DNA of 64,000 nucleotides, from contig NZ_LXEP01000004.1 in assembly GCF_001654835.1 (NCBI RefSeq), positions 124,001 to 188,000 on the forward strand, in the 5' to 3' direction. Numbering within the stretch: the first letter of the stretch is position 1; each line of letters starts with the position of its first letter. A model generated the notes under the pieces. That model was not told the DNA's origin and did not search any database. It saw only the letters and a program-made list of their open reading frames with translations. Source of the stretch: Buttiauxella gaviniae ATCC 51604 (GTDB taxonomy: Bacteria; Pseudomonadota; Gammaproteobacteria; Enterobacterales; Enterobacteriaceae). The translations under genes and the position numbers were made by a program. Shown in pieces: positions 1 to 8,139 of the stretch.

Positions 1-112
1 AATCATGTAAAAACCACAGCGCCAGCCCGGAAACACCGAGCCACGCCACTGACGAGAAGATCAGTATCAGCACCACCATGACGCGGATTTTGATATTACG
101 AATAAACTTCAT
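1..112 (-). CDS. Methyl-accepting chemotaxis protein, N-terminus only (window edge)
   Basis: Only the first 37 codons are present; the gene continues beyond base 1. The protein starts with a short basic stretch (MKFIRNIKIRVM) followed by a hydrophobic segment (about residues 12-33), the signal-anchor layout of Tar/Tsr/Tap-type receptors that place a sensory domain in the periplasm and signal through CheW-CheA. The start is the ATG at 112-110, with an AGGA ribosome site about 10 bases upstream. A well-matched sigma28 promoter at 232-258 points into the gene, which strongly supports a chemotaxis/flagellar assignment. Which receptor it is, and its ligand, cannot be told from this fragment. Confidence 0.7.
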   Translation of the reverse strand, partial: MKFIRNIKIRVMVVLILIFSSVAWLGVSGLALWFLHD

Positions 113-453
113 GTTTTGTATTTTCCTGGTGAAATAATAAAAAGTCTTTCCTGCACCAGCTGTAGTCACCTCAGCTCCGTTTATTCGGTTTTTGTATACC
201 AATACTGAGAGTAGACCGTGCATTACCAGTATTGTCGGCACGATTCAGCCAAACTTGATGGCAGTTGTGATCAAAATTTAATCACCCCACAAATATTGGT
301 GATGCCCATTTTCACCATTATTAAGCCCCAAAATTTATGTTAGGAAGATCCATTTACCTCGCCCTAATTGAAATTAAACAGCTTTATGCTGTTGGTCATT
401 TTTCATTTTTGTGCGTGCTAAAATCATTAAAAAGTCATTCGAGCATCAGAATA
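113..453. other. Intergenic region between chemoreceptor and yecR
   Basis: This 341-base divergent gap holds the sigma28 promoter (232-258) for the minus-strand receptor and the upstream region of yecR on the plus strand. An AT-rich stretch with a small hairpin (AACAGC/GCTGTT, 377-393) precedes yecR. In E. coli yecR is FlhDC-dependent, but I could not find a convincing FlhDC box. No other gene is seen. Confidence 0.5.
232..258 (-). promoter_or_regulatory. Sigma28 (FliA) promoter for the chemoreceptor
   Basis: On the minus strand the sequence reads TCAAGTTT, 11 bases, GCCGACAA. The flagellar sigma factor consensus is TAAAGTTT-N11-GCCGATAA, so 14 of 16 positions match with exact spacing. It lies about 120 bases upstream of the chemoreceptor start. 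Confidence 0.8.
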
Positions 454-798
454 ATGAAAACTGTTTATTTAATTTTAACCACGGCGTTATTAGCTGGATG
501 TACGGTGAATAAAACGCCTGTGCCCGTAAAAAGTAGTGAAGTGGTGGGTGTGGTTCGTCTGGGATTTGACCTCGCGCCATTACAAACGGCAAAAGTGGAT
601 ACTTATGTTGCGCAATCAGCAGCCAGCCACCAATGCCAGCAGTGGGGTTATATCGCCGCATATCCTTACGGAGAGCCAATCAAAACCTGTAGCGTGACCA
701 GTGGCTCTGTGTGCCTGAGCCAAAAAGTGACGCTTGAGTACCAGTGTCGCGGAGTGGGAATGGAGCGGTATCTGAAAGATGAGAGTGTTGTTCAATAA
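454..798 (+). CDS. yecR: YecR-like lipoprotein
   Basis: A 114-residue predicted outer- or periplasm-facing lipoprotein. MKTVYLILTTALLAGC is a lipoprotein signal peptide with the lipobox LLAGC and lipidated Cys16; the mature part has four further cysteines, suggesting disulfides. The reading frame is open upstream to 337, but the ATG at 454 is chosen because it gives the signal peptide at the N-terminus and the family length (about 107 residues in E. coli). Position next to ftnA and a chemoreceptor matches the E. coli yecR neighbourhood, where it belongs to the flagellar (FlhDC) regulon. Molecular function is unknown. Confidence 0.8.
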   Translation: MKTVYLILTTALLAGCTVNKTPVPVKSSEVVGVVRLGFDLAPLQTAKVDTYVAQSAASHQCQQWGYIAAYPYGEPIKTCSVTSGSVCLSQKVTLEYQCRGVGMERYLKDESVVQ

Positions 799-922
799 TA
801 GAACAATCACCTTAACGTCATTAAAATTAGGGTTGGCTAAGATTTATCTTCTGACCCATAAGTAAACAGTAATAATTCTTATTTTCAGAACGAATTAATT
901 ATAGAAAAGAAACAATATTAAC

Positions 923-943
923 AACCATTCTCATTACAATAAT
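923..943. promoter_or_regulatory. Possible Fur-like box upstream of ftnA
   Basis: The reverse strand reads ATTATTGTAATGAGAATGG, resembling the AATGAGAAT-type core of Fur sites, within a very AT-rich 230-base leader of ftnA. In E. coli ftnA is induced by Fur-iron through relief of H-NS silencing, so an AT-rich leader with Fur-like sites is expected. The match is by eye only. Confidence 0.3.
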
Positions 944-1026
944 ATAATTAACAATTCCTTTGCATTATAGAAATAATAAAATTAAAGTAGCGACATTGTT
1001 AAATATACATTCTCGTGGAGCGCACC

Positions 1027-1524
1027 ATGCTAAAAGCTGAAATGATCGAAAAACTTAACGAACAAATGAATCTTGAGCTTTATTCCTCCCTGCTTTATCA
1101 ACAAATGAGTGCCTGGTGCAGCTACCATAGCTTTGAAGGGGCTGCCGCTTTCCTGCGTCGCCATGCTCAGGAAGAAATGGAGCATATGCAGCGTCTGTTT
1201 TCTTACCTGACTGACACTGGAAGCTTGCCACGCATTAATGCGGTCCCGGCACCAGACCATGACTACTCATCTTTAGATAACCTGTTTAATGCCACTTACG
1301 AACATGAGCAGTTAATTACTCGCAAGATTAATGAATTGGCTCATGCTGCGATGACATCTCAGGACTATCCAACTTTCAACTTCCTGCAATGGTATGTTTC
1401 TGAACAACATGAAGAAGAGAAACTGTTCAAGTCCGTACTGGATAAATTAAGTCTGGTTGGAAAAAGCGGCGAAGGTCTGTATTTCGTAGATAAAGAGCTT
1501 TCTACCCTCGATACTCAAGCTTAA
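1027..1524 (+). CDS. ftnA: Bacterial non-heme ferritin FtnA
   Basis: A 165-residue ferritin, the exact length of E. coli FtnA, that would assemble into a 24-mer cytosolic iron store oxidising Fe(II) at a di-iron centre. The ferroxidase ligands are all present: Glu17, Glu50, His53, Glu94, and the third-iron residues including Gln127 and Glu129/130. The ATG at 1027 is preceded by GTGGAG; a GTG four codons earlier (1015) is open but would destroy the family N-terminus (MLK). The gene stands alone, followed by a hairpin terminator. Its AT-rich upstream region fits iron/H-NS control known for the family. Confidence 0.96.
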   Translation: MLKAEMIEKLNEQMNLELYSSLLYQQMSAWCSYHSFEGAAAFLRRHAQEEMEHMQRLFSYLTDTGSLPRINAVPAPDHDYSSLDNLFNATYEHEQLITRKINELAHAAMTSQDYPTFNFLQWYVSEQHEEEKLFKSVLDKLSLVGKSGEGLYFVDKELSTLDTQA

Positions 1525-1533
1525 TAAATATTC

Positions 1534-1567
1534 CCGGCAAGGATATCTTGTACTTGCCGGTTCTCCT
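1534..1567 (+). terminator. Probable terminator of ftnA
   Basis: CCGGCAAG (1534-1541) pairs perfectly with CTTGCCGG (1553-1560) across an 11-base loop, followed by a pyrimidine-rich tail (TTCTCCTT). It lies 10 bases after the ftnA stop. Confidence 0.7.
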
Positions 1568-1812
1568 TAACTAAAACTCCCCCTCTCCCTTCAGTAATCC
1601 CTGATAATCACTTTTCTGCTAAAAACCTTACTCTGTGGCGGATATCTGTTAAGCGTCTATACTCCAATTCAGCACCTTCTCATGTCAGTTTTCTATGGCT
1701 ACTTGCTGGTGCAATGAGCTGCTCCACACATCGATTGTTAAGCATTATTTATAATAATAAGCGTCATGTTTTTCCTGTTACTTGCAATAACTAATATGGA
1801 CAATATGATAAA

Positions 1813-2745
1813 ATGTTAAGTAAAAACAATAAATTAATTAGAAAGTTATTTTTCCATGAATCATGGGATATTATGATCATCAAAAATAACTCTCATTCTT
1901 TTCCAGAAAATACCCTGGATATTTTAAATAATTCACACGCAAAATTACTGAAGAAAAAATATACCTTCCAGGCAGATCCTTTTATTATAGAGAAAGATAA
2001 TAAACTCTACCTTTTCTATGAAGCACTTAGCTTTCTAAATTCTAAAGGCATTCTCAGATGTCGGATTCTTGACGATAATCTTAATGAGATTCAGGATATC
2101 AAACTAGAAGGGTTTGATGATTTAAAGTGCCATTTATCCTTCCCATATCTTTTTTATCTTAACGATAATCTGTTTATGATTCCTGAGTCTTCAGAGCGAA
2201 GAGAAGTGATACTCTTCCAATCCACTGAGTTTCCCACTCGCTGGAAAAAGGTGAAGGTGCTAATTTCTGACGCTGAATTTACCGATAATATATTCTTCAC
2301 CTTAGAGAATACCTGTTACCTCATTTCTACCACACTTAACAATGAGATGGTTATTCACACTGCAGATCAAATACTCGGTGAGTGGAAAAAAATAAACCCG
2401 TCTTTAAAACTGTGCAACCACCATCACCGTGGGGCCGGTGCTTCTTATTTTATTAATGATAAGAAATATATCCTCACTCAAGAATGCACATCTGACTCTT
2501 ACGGAAAATCCATTTTTATCAAAGAATTAATCACCATCAACCCACTGATTTTTGAGGAAAAACTGGTGGCACATGTCACACCTGAAATCAACCAAAGCGC
2601 AGGTATTCACACGTTAAACTTTTCGAATAACCATCTTGTTTATGACACCAAAAATTGGGTATTCAGCCTTTTGTCTCCTTTAAAAAAAGTTTTATTTAAG
2701 GCTTGGGTTAAATACCGTAAAAATCGTTTGCCTGAATATACATAA
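1813..2745 (+). CDS. GINT1_N-type (beta-propeller-like) protein of the EPS locus
   Basis: A 310-residue protein with no signal peptide. Repeated blade-like motifs (QADPFIIEKDNKLYLFYE, SFPYLFYLNDNLFMIPES, GAGASYFINDKKYILTQE) recall five-bladed beta-propellers. The whole resembles proteins annotated as glucosamine inositolphosphorylceramide transferase N-terminal-like or GH43-like, often found in polysaccharide clusters; this assignment is from memory of motif style. The conserved HHHRGAGASY and AGIHTLNF segments would be the likely ligand site. A role in sugar transfer or polysaccharide modification is inferred from context only. The gene is AT-rich relative to the flagellar genes, has no strong ribosome site before its ATG, and precedes galE on the same strand, suggesting horizontal acquisition with the EPS locus. 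Confidence 0.55.
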   Translation: MLSKNNKLIRKLFFHESWDIMIIKNNSHSFPENTLDILNNSHAKLLKKKYTFQADPFIIEKDNKLYLFYEALSFLNSKGILRCRILDDNLNEIQDIKLEGFDDLKCHLSFPYLFYLNDNLFMIPESSERREVILFQSTEFPTRWKKVKVLISDAEFTDNIFFTLENTCYLISTTLNNEMVIHTADQILGEWKKINPSLKLCNHHHRGAGASYFINDKKYILTQECTSDSYGKSIFIKELITINPLIFEEKLVAHVTPEINQSAGIHTLNFSNNHLVYDTKNWVFSLLSPLKKVLFKAWVKYRKNRLPEYT

Positions 2746-2840
2746 GAAAAACCCATCGACCGGTGCTAGGTTTTCAATATTTGACAGTAAATTAAGCACC
2801 GAATACCACCCTAGTTTTGTAATATTTATCTGGAGATATT

Positions 2841-3857
2841 ATGGCAATTCTTGTAACAGGTGGTGCTGGCTATATAGGCTCCCATACTGTATTGGCTTTA
2901 CTGGAAAGAGGTGATGAGGTCATCGTTATCGATAATCTCTCTAACTCATCTCAAGAATCTTTAGTCCGGGTTGCAGAGTTAACAGGAACAAAACCCACTC
3001 TCTATGTTGCTAATGTTTTAGATAAGAATATTTTGAGAACTATTTTTTCAAAACATTCGATTACTGATGTGATTCATTTTGCTGGTTTAAAATCTGTTGG
3101 TGAATCAATTAAAAAACCACTGGAATATTATGAGAATAATGTTACTGGCACAATAGTGTTACTTAGTGAGATGCTACATGCCGGTGTAAATAGCCTCATC
3201 TTCAGTTCATCGGCAACCGTCTATGGGAATCCCGAAAAAGTGCCGTTGAGCGAAGATTGCCAGACCGGCGGCACCACAAACCCTTATGGCACATCGAAAC
3301 TTATGGTTGAGCAGATTCTGCGTGATTTCTCCCTCGCACAACCGGAGTTTCGCATTACCTGTTTGCGCTATTTCAATCCGGTTGGCGCTCATCAATCGGG
3401 GCGAATTGGCGAAGATCCTAACGGTATTCCAAATAATCTGGTTCCCTATATTTCACAAGTGGCAATCGGCAAACTGACGTGTCTGTCGGTATATGGCAAT
3501 GATTACCCTACACCTGATGGCACAGGCGTTCGCGATTATATCCATGTGCTGGACTTAGCAAGTGGTCATCTGGCGGCATTGGATCATCAAACTGAGGGTG
3601 CATCTTTTAAAGCGATAAATCTGGGTACTGGCGTGGGTTATTCCGTCATTGATCTCATTGAGGCATTTGAAAAAACATCTCAGACTAAGATTAACTATAA
3701 GATTGTGGAACGCAGGGCCGGTGATATTGCGGAATGCTGGTCAGATTCATCTTTAGCAAAACAAACATTGGGATGGCAGGCCACGCGAACGATTGATGAA
3801 ATGATGCGTGATACCTGGAACTGGCAGAAAAAAAATCCGAATGGTTACAGCTCTTAG
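2841..3857 (+). CDS. galE: UDP-glucose 4-epimerase
   Basis: A 338-residue short-chain dehydrogenase-type epimerase interconverting UDP-glucose and UDP-galactose (or the GlcNAc pair) using bound NAD. The glycine motif GGAGYIGSH begins at residue 7. The catalytic Ser124, Tyr149 and Lys153 occupy the same positions as in E. coli GalE. A GGAGATATT ribosome site precedes the ATG. It is not in a gal operon but beside the EPS genes, so it most likely supplies UDP-galactose-type precursors for the polysaccharide; a second galE in the gal operon elsewhere is likely. It converges with the minus-strand EPS operon. Confidence 0.93.
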   Translation: MAILVTGGAGYIGSHTVLALLERGDEVIVIDNLSNSSQESLVRVAELTGTKPTLYVANVLDKNILRTIFSKHSITDVIHFAGLKSVGESIKKPLEYYENNVTGTIVLLSEMLHAGVNSLIFSSSATVYGNPEKVPLSEDCQTGGTTNPYGTSKLMVEQILRDFSLAQPEFRITCLRYFNPVGAHQSGRIGEDPNGIPNNLVPYISQVAIGKLTCLSVYGNDYPTPDGTGVRDYIHVLDLASGHLAALDHQTEGASFKAINLGTGVGYSVIDLIEAFEKTSQTKINYKIVERRAGDIAECWSDSSLAKQTLGWQATRTIDEMMRDTWNWQKKNPNGYSS

Positions 3858-3884
3858 TATGGCGAGGCCCGCGAATGGGCCAAG

Positions 3885-3925
3885 TATTGCCAACGCATAT
3901 GCCGCTTGAAGTATGACGGATATTT
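3885..3925. repeat. Partial ERIC element (right end)
   Basis: The segment reading CCAACGCATATG then CTTGAAGTATGACGGATAT matches the right end of enterobacterial ERIC elements (CCAACGCAC...CTTGAAGTATGACGGGTAT) seen complete at 49287-49412. The left part is absent or degenerate. Confidence 0.6.
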
Positions 3926-3928
3926 ACA

Positions 3929-3956
3929 CTCTGAGTCTGTCTTGGCAGACTCAGAG
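3929..3956. terminator. Hairpin between convergent galE and EPS operon
   Basis: CTCTGAGTCTG (3929-3939) and CAGACTCAGAG (3946-3956) form a perfect 11-bp stem with a 6-base loop, exactly in the convergent gap. No long T-run follows on either strand, so it may terminate weakly or stabilise transcript 3' ends. Confidence 0.55.
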
Positions 3957-3964
3957 CCAATTAA

Positions 3965-5356
3965 TCAGTGAACATTTAACTTAGAAATCCGATACCAGCT
4001 ATCACTACGTTTCCCTTCGTTAGCCAGATTAATTCTCGATTTCCCCGTCCCATCCAGTACTGCCACTTCGATATAATACTGCCCATCAGCCACCGTCCCA
4101 GGTATTGGCAGTTGATATGCGATTGGTCGCTTTCCGGGTAACCAGGTGCGGATATCATCACTGGTTTTCCCCTGAGCAATGACTGTGTTCAACTCGTTGA
4201 CCACACGCCATGTCACGTTGTATTTCAAGTAAATGGGTGCGATACCGTCATTTGCCCACTGACTATTAAGCGTCAGAACACCACCTTTCGCGACAGCAGA
4301 ATTATGGCTCAATGAGACTAAACGAAAACGATAACCAAGCCTGGTCAGCGCCTGGTCGACAATGCCGCGATACTCTTTTGGCACCGCCCGTGACTTCAAA
4401 TTAATCGTACTGGCGTGTTGTGCGATGGCCCAGTCAAATGTGCGTTGCACTTCGGTAAGACTGTAATGTTGCTCGGTTTTCCATTCCGGCATGTACCCGC
4501 AGATTTCGAAACTCACAGGCGCTCGTTTCCAGGCATCATTGAAACCGGAATACGCAGCTTGAGCCGCCTCTAAGCGCTGCGGATAATCATCTTCCATCAG
4601 ATTCCAGGTTGCCGAAAAGTTACGCCAGTCACCCAAACAATCAGCCCGCCAGCCTGCGCCCTGCTTCACGGCGCTGACCAGGTTGTCGCCACCGGCAATC
4701 AGCATAATTTTCGGTGTTTTTGGAAACGCGGTAAAATGCATTCTGACGTACTGTTCTAATTGCGCTGGTGTGTAGCGTTTATCGAGCGGTTTAAGTGAGG
4801 GGAAATTGCTGTTGTGCCACTCTCCCCACGACCCAACCATGCCGATATCAAGGTATGCCAGGTTTTCATTTCCGTCGTAGTGCTTGCCGAAAGCATTGAG
4901 CAGGCGCTGGCTGTATTGCAGAAATACTGGGTCATCGAGATTGGGGACGAAGGTTTTTCCGTCTGAAGTCCATACGCCCTTAACTTTTTTAATCAACCAG
5001 TCAGGGATTTTTGAACCGCTTTCCGGGCCATCCAGGGCCATAAAGCGCAGCCCGACGTTCATCGCGGGCGTGTGCATCGCCGCGAATTTAAAAGCGTCGT
5101 CAACCAATGCGTAGTTAAATTGCCCTTCAACCGGTTCAAGCTCGCTCCAATAGAAGCGTTCGTATTCAATGCCGGGATTCGGGTAGTCGGCCTCAGTGTG
5201 TTGCTCGCCGTAACCCTGGTGAAAACTGGCGATGCCCATGCCTGGGTTAGTGAGTGGGCCTGAGAGAGCCTTAGGTGTAACGACTGTCATCGACTCAGCC
5301 AGTACGGCTCCCGGAACGACCATGCACATCAACGCTATAAAAGTTTTAATATTCAT
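3965..5356 (-). CDS. Secreted DUF4832-type putative glycoside hydrolase
   Basis: A 463-residue exported protein; residues 1-20 form a signal peptide with cleavage after AVLA. The body looks like a TIM-barrel glycosidase-like domain: NPGMGIASFHQGYG near the start, FYWSELEPVEGQFNY (the W-x-x-L-E-P-x-x-G-x-F/Y pattern of GH42-like barrels), LDIGMVGSWGEWH, then a C-terminal beta-sandwich (about 340-463) typical of DUF4832 proteins. Glu and Asp in ERFYWSELEP and GSWGEWH are plausible active-site residues. It is the last gene of the EPS operon, so a periplasmic role in trimming, editing or clearing the polysaccharide is the likely function (inference). Substrate is unknown. Confidence 0.65.
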   Translation of the reverse strand: MNIKTFIALMCMVVPGAVLAESMTVVTPKALSGPLTNPGMGIASFHQGYGEQHTEADYPNPGIEYERFYWSELEPVEGQFNYALVDDAFKFAAMHTPAMNVGLRFMALDGPESGSKIPDWLIKKVKGVWTSDGKTFVPNLDDPVFLQYSQRLLNAFGKHYDGNENLAYLDIGMVGSWGEWHNSNFPSLKPLDKRYTPAQLEQYVRMHFTAFPKTPKIMLIAGGDNLVSAVKQGAGWRADCLGDWRNFSATWNLMEDDYPQRLEAAQAAYSGFNDAWKRAPVSFEICGYMPEWKTEQHYSLTEVQRTFDWAIAQHASTINLKSRAVPKEYRGIVDQALTRLGYRFRLVSLSHNSAVAKGGVLTLNSQWANDGIAPIYLKYNVTWRVVNELNTVIAQGKTSDDIRTWLPGKRPIAYQLPIPGTVADGQYYIEVAVLDGTGKSRINLANEGKRSDSWYRISKLNVH

Positions 5357-5394
5357 GAGACTCCGTTATCCGTAGAGGGTTAATGAGCCAAAAG

Positions 5395-5802
5395 CTATTT
5401 GTTCCTCAGACTGAGCCACCAGTCCCAAATCCCAACATGGAAATCATGAATGAGATCAATGCCTACGGCAGACTTAATCATATATAGCGTGAGTAACACG
5501 CAGAGCGTTGCGAACAGCAAGCCTGAAAGGATCAAAATCGTCACGACGATGCGCACCAGTGTGGATTCTTTGCGTAGTCGCTTGCGGAAATCTCGCCCTA
5601 ACAAAAAGACCAGATAATAGCGCCTGCCAAAAAATGGGAAGCTCTTGCGGACATCGATGCGATGACGTGACGACAACGTGACTGAAACTATCGCATCTTC
5701 TATATCCTGCTTTTGTTCAGCAGTCAGTTGTGCCTGGGTTTCCTCATCAAGCACTTCATAAAAACGATCAAGTACGAGTGGGCGTCTGGTTGAATTGCTC
5801 AA
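5395..5802 (-). CDS. Small membrane protein of EPS clusters, function unknown
   Basis: A 135-residue protein. The N-terminal half is soluble and charged (about 1-80, including RRPLVLDRFYEVLDEE and an RKSFPFFGRRYYLVFLLGRD segment). One long or two short hydrophobic segments lie at about 82-112, followed by a Trp-rich tail. Homologues in other EPS clusters are, from memory, sometimes misannotated as 3-phosphoshikimate carboxyvinyltransferase, to which this has no visible resemblance. It lies 2 bases after the preceding glycosyltransferase gene, so it is co-transcribed. It may be an accessory subunit of the synthesis complex; no function can be assigned. Confidence 0.6.
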   Translation of the reverse strand: MSNSTRRPLVLDRFYEVLDEETQAQLTAEQKQDIEDAIVSVTLSSRHRIDVRKSFPFFGRRYYLVFLLGRDFRKRLRKESTLVRIVVTILILSGLLFATLCVLLTLYMIKSAVGIDLIHDFHVGIWDWWLSLRNK

Positions 5803-5804
5803 TT

Positions 5805-6917
5805 TTAACCTATTGATTTGTTTATTGAGTGGTACACTTTGACTGTTTTTCTGGCAATTTCAAGCCAGTCATAATTTCGCAGGAAGTCACTGTAATCGGT
5901 ATTGTTGAGTACTACTCTTGCCTTAATTTTTTCGGCTAAATCAGCCACATTGCCGACTTTAAAATAGGCTTCAGCTGGCAACCCTACTTCCAAATTCGCC
6001 GGAATATCACTGACTACCGCAGGCAGTGAATACGACATTGCTTCAAGCAATGCTATCGGCAAACCCTCGTGATACGAAGGCATTATAAACAGCTTAGCCT
6101 GGGAAAAGACTACCTTCAGTGCATCACCTTTTAAGAAACCGGTCAAAATAACATTCGGTGTTTTTATCGCTAATTGCTTCAGCTGCATACTGTAGTCAGA
6201 AGGATGATCTGCATCACCAACCAATACTAATGTCTCTGAGACGCCAGATTTATGATAGGCAGTAATCAAATCGTGTAACCCTTTTTCTTCCACAAAACGC
6301 CCTACCGCTACAAGATAGTTCTTAGGTTTTAACGCGTACCGACCCAGTGTTTTACTAATGGTTTCTGCTGCCAGCGGTTCCGGAATATTAACCCCGTTAT
6401 GGATTAAATGTGCATCCATACGCCGATGTTTTTTTTGGATTAGCTGATTAATAACCTCGGAAATAACAATGACTTCATTGGCATAATTAACGGCAAGTTT
6501 TTCGCCAATCAGTAAAGCCTGTTTTGCAATGTATCCCCATTTCTGGCGCTCATAGTCAGGGCCATGATGAGTAAATACTACTTTCTTGCCCAGCAAACGT
6601 AGTAACGGCACGACAAGCCCAGGGCCAATGGCATGAACATGAACAATTGATGATTTATCAAACACGGTGCAAAATGCCGCTAAAACTGAATGGGCAATGG
6701 CTTCTAAAGAACGTTTTTTCGGTGCCCACAGTGCGCGGGTTTCGATATTTTTATATTGCGAATGACGGTAATCGACATAAGGAGCACGAGCAATAACACA
6801 GATATCGATATCAAATTGTTGTTTGATTGCGGGATAGAGATTTTGGCAATGCGTTTCTACCCCGCCTAGTACATCAGGAATTCCACGAGTGCCCAGAACC
6901 GTAATTTTTCTGGTCAT
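5805..6917 (-). CDS. Family 4 (GT-B) glycosyltransferase, DUF1972-like N-terminus
   Basis: A 370-residue retaining GT-B glycosyltransferase. The N-terminus (KITVLGTRGIPDVLGGVETH) is the DUF1972-type start seen in rhamnosyl- and other EPS transferases. The C-terminal nucleotide-sugar domain has AVGRFVEEKGLHDLI and the E-x7-E region MPSYHEGLPIALLEAMSY. It would add one sugar of the repeat unit to the lipid-linked intermediate on the cytosolic face. It starts one base after the end of the next-upstream GT4 gene, so both are in one operon. Donor and acceptor sugars are unknown. Confidence 0.85.
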   Translation of the reverse strand: MTRKITVLGTRGIPDVLGGVETHCQNLYPAIKQQFDIDICVIARAPYVDYRHSQYKNIETRALWAPKKRSLEAIAHSVLAAFCTVFDKSSIVHVHAIGPGLVVPLLRLLGKKVVFTHHGPDYERQKWGYIAKQALLIGEKLAVNYANEVIVISEVINQLIQKKHRRMDAHLIHNGVNIPEPLAAETISKTLGRYALKPKNYLVAVGRFVEEKGLHDLITAYHKSGVSETLVLVGDADHPSDYSMQLKQLAIKTPNVILTGFLKGDALKVVFSQAKLFIMPSYHEGLPIALLEAMSYSLPAVVSDIPANLEVGLPAEAYFKVGNVADLAEKIKARVVLNNTDYSDFLRNYDWLEIARKTVKVYHSINKSIG

Positions 6918-6918
6918 A

Positions 6919-8133
6919 TTATGACTTACTTAACAGTTCTTGATACAAATTCAGTAATGCCTGAAGATGATCGCGCATTGCATATTTACCGCAAAGGCGA
7001 TCATGGGCATTTAGACCCATGCGTTGGGCTTTTTCTGGATTAATTGCCAAATCGTCAAGTATATCGGCAAGCTGTTGCGCATTTCCTGGTTCGAATAATG
7101 CCCCATCGACACCATCACGGATTTGTTCAGGTATTCCGCCAATGCGTGACCCAACGATTGGCCGAGCAAAAGACATGGCTTCAAGTACTGACATTGAGCA
7201 ATTTTCATTACATTCCGAAGGCACAATAATCGCTCGCGCGTGCTTTATCAGATTGTCTAATTCTTCACCCTGATGTACAAAACCAAGAAACTCAGCATCG
7301 GGATATTTCTCAATCAATTCATTGTAGATAGGACCATGGCCGACAATTTTTAGTGGTATTTTATTACGCATCATCTGATGCGCTTGAGCCAAGGTTTCAA
7401 TTCCTTTTTCAGGGCTGATGCGACCAACAAAAAGCAAATAGCCCCTATCTTCTATATTGTCAAATGGTTGGCTGTCATCAATGCCATTAACAATAACGTC
7501 AATGCGCGAATTGGGTAATGTGTGCTTTATCACCCCCCGCAAAAACTCACTAGGGGAGATAATAACGTCAATGGCCTGATAATTTTTTGCAATATATTGC
7601 CAGGTTGCTTCTAAAGAAATTAATAAACTCTTAAATGCCGAGCCTTCATAGCAACGATATTTGAATGCGTTATAGACGGCACCGTTGATACAAGCATCAC
7701 ACACCTTGCCATCGCGCAACATCGCGTATGATGGACAAGCAATTTTGTAGTCGTGTGCAGTTAACACCGTTTTACAACCAAAATCACGGGCAACTTTTAT
7801 AATTGCAGGCGTTAGCTGATGATAGATATTATGAAAATGAACAATATCCGGGCGCTCTTTCTCCAGTAACGCTTTCATTTTCTTGCATGCTTCAGCATTA
7901 TGAATGAAATTTACAGCTGTTTTAACCCCGCCAAATAAGTTACTGCTTTTATGATAATCAACATTACTGACAAAATATTCTGCGTAATCTGAGGGGAAAT
8001 TTTTTTCATGTTGCATAGAGAAATCAATAACTTCGATACCAGCCTGCTTCAGCATATCGCGTTCTTGAAAATAAACTGTTTCCGCGCCGCCTTTGATGTA
8101 GAAAAATTTATTTACCAGTAATATTTTCATCAT
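6919..8133 (-). CDS. Family 4 (GT-B) glycosyltransferase
   Basis: A 404-residue GT4-type enzyme. The N-terminal acceptor domain begins with MMKILLVNKFFYIKGGAETVYF, and the C-terminal donor domain carries LLFVGRISPEKGIETLA and the E-x7-E motif VPSECNENCSMSVLEAMSFARP. Four cysteines cluster in CPSYAMLRDGKVCDACI, a feature common in this sub-group. It lies in the EPS operon between the GT2 gene (6 bases upstream) and the next GT4 gene (1 base downstream). It presumably builds the repeat unit on undecaprenyl diphosphate at the inner membrane; linkage specificity cannot be inferred. Confidence 0.85.
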   Translation of the reverse strand: MMKILLVNKFFYIKGGAETVYFQERDMLKQAGIEVIDFSMQHEKNFPSDYAEYFVSNVDYHKSSNLFGGVKTAVNFIHNAEACKKMKALLEKERPDIVHFHNIYHQLTPAIIKVARDFGCKTVLTAHDYKIACPSYAMLRDGKVCDACINGAVYNAFKYRCYEGSAFKSLLISLEATWQYIAKNYQAIDVIISPSEFLRGVIKHTLPNSRIDVIVNGIDDSQPFDNIEDRGYLLFVGRISPEKGIETLAQAHQMMRNKIPLKIVGHGPIYNELIEKYPDAEFLGFVHQGEELDNLIKHARAIIVPSECNENCSMSVLEAMSFARPIVGSRIGGIPEQIRDGVDGALFEPGNAQQLADILDDLAINPEKAQRMGLNAHDRLCGKYAMRDHLQALLNLYQELLSKS

Positions 8134-8139
8134 GGCCGC

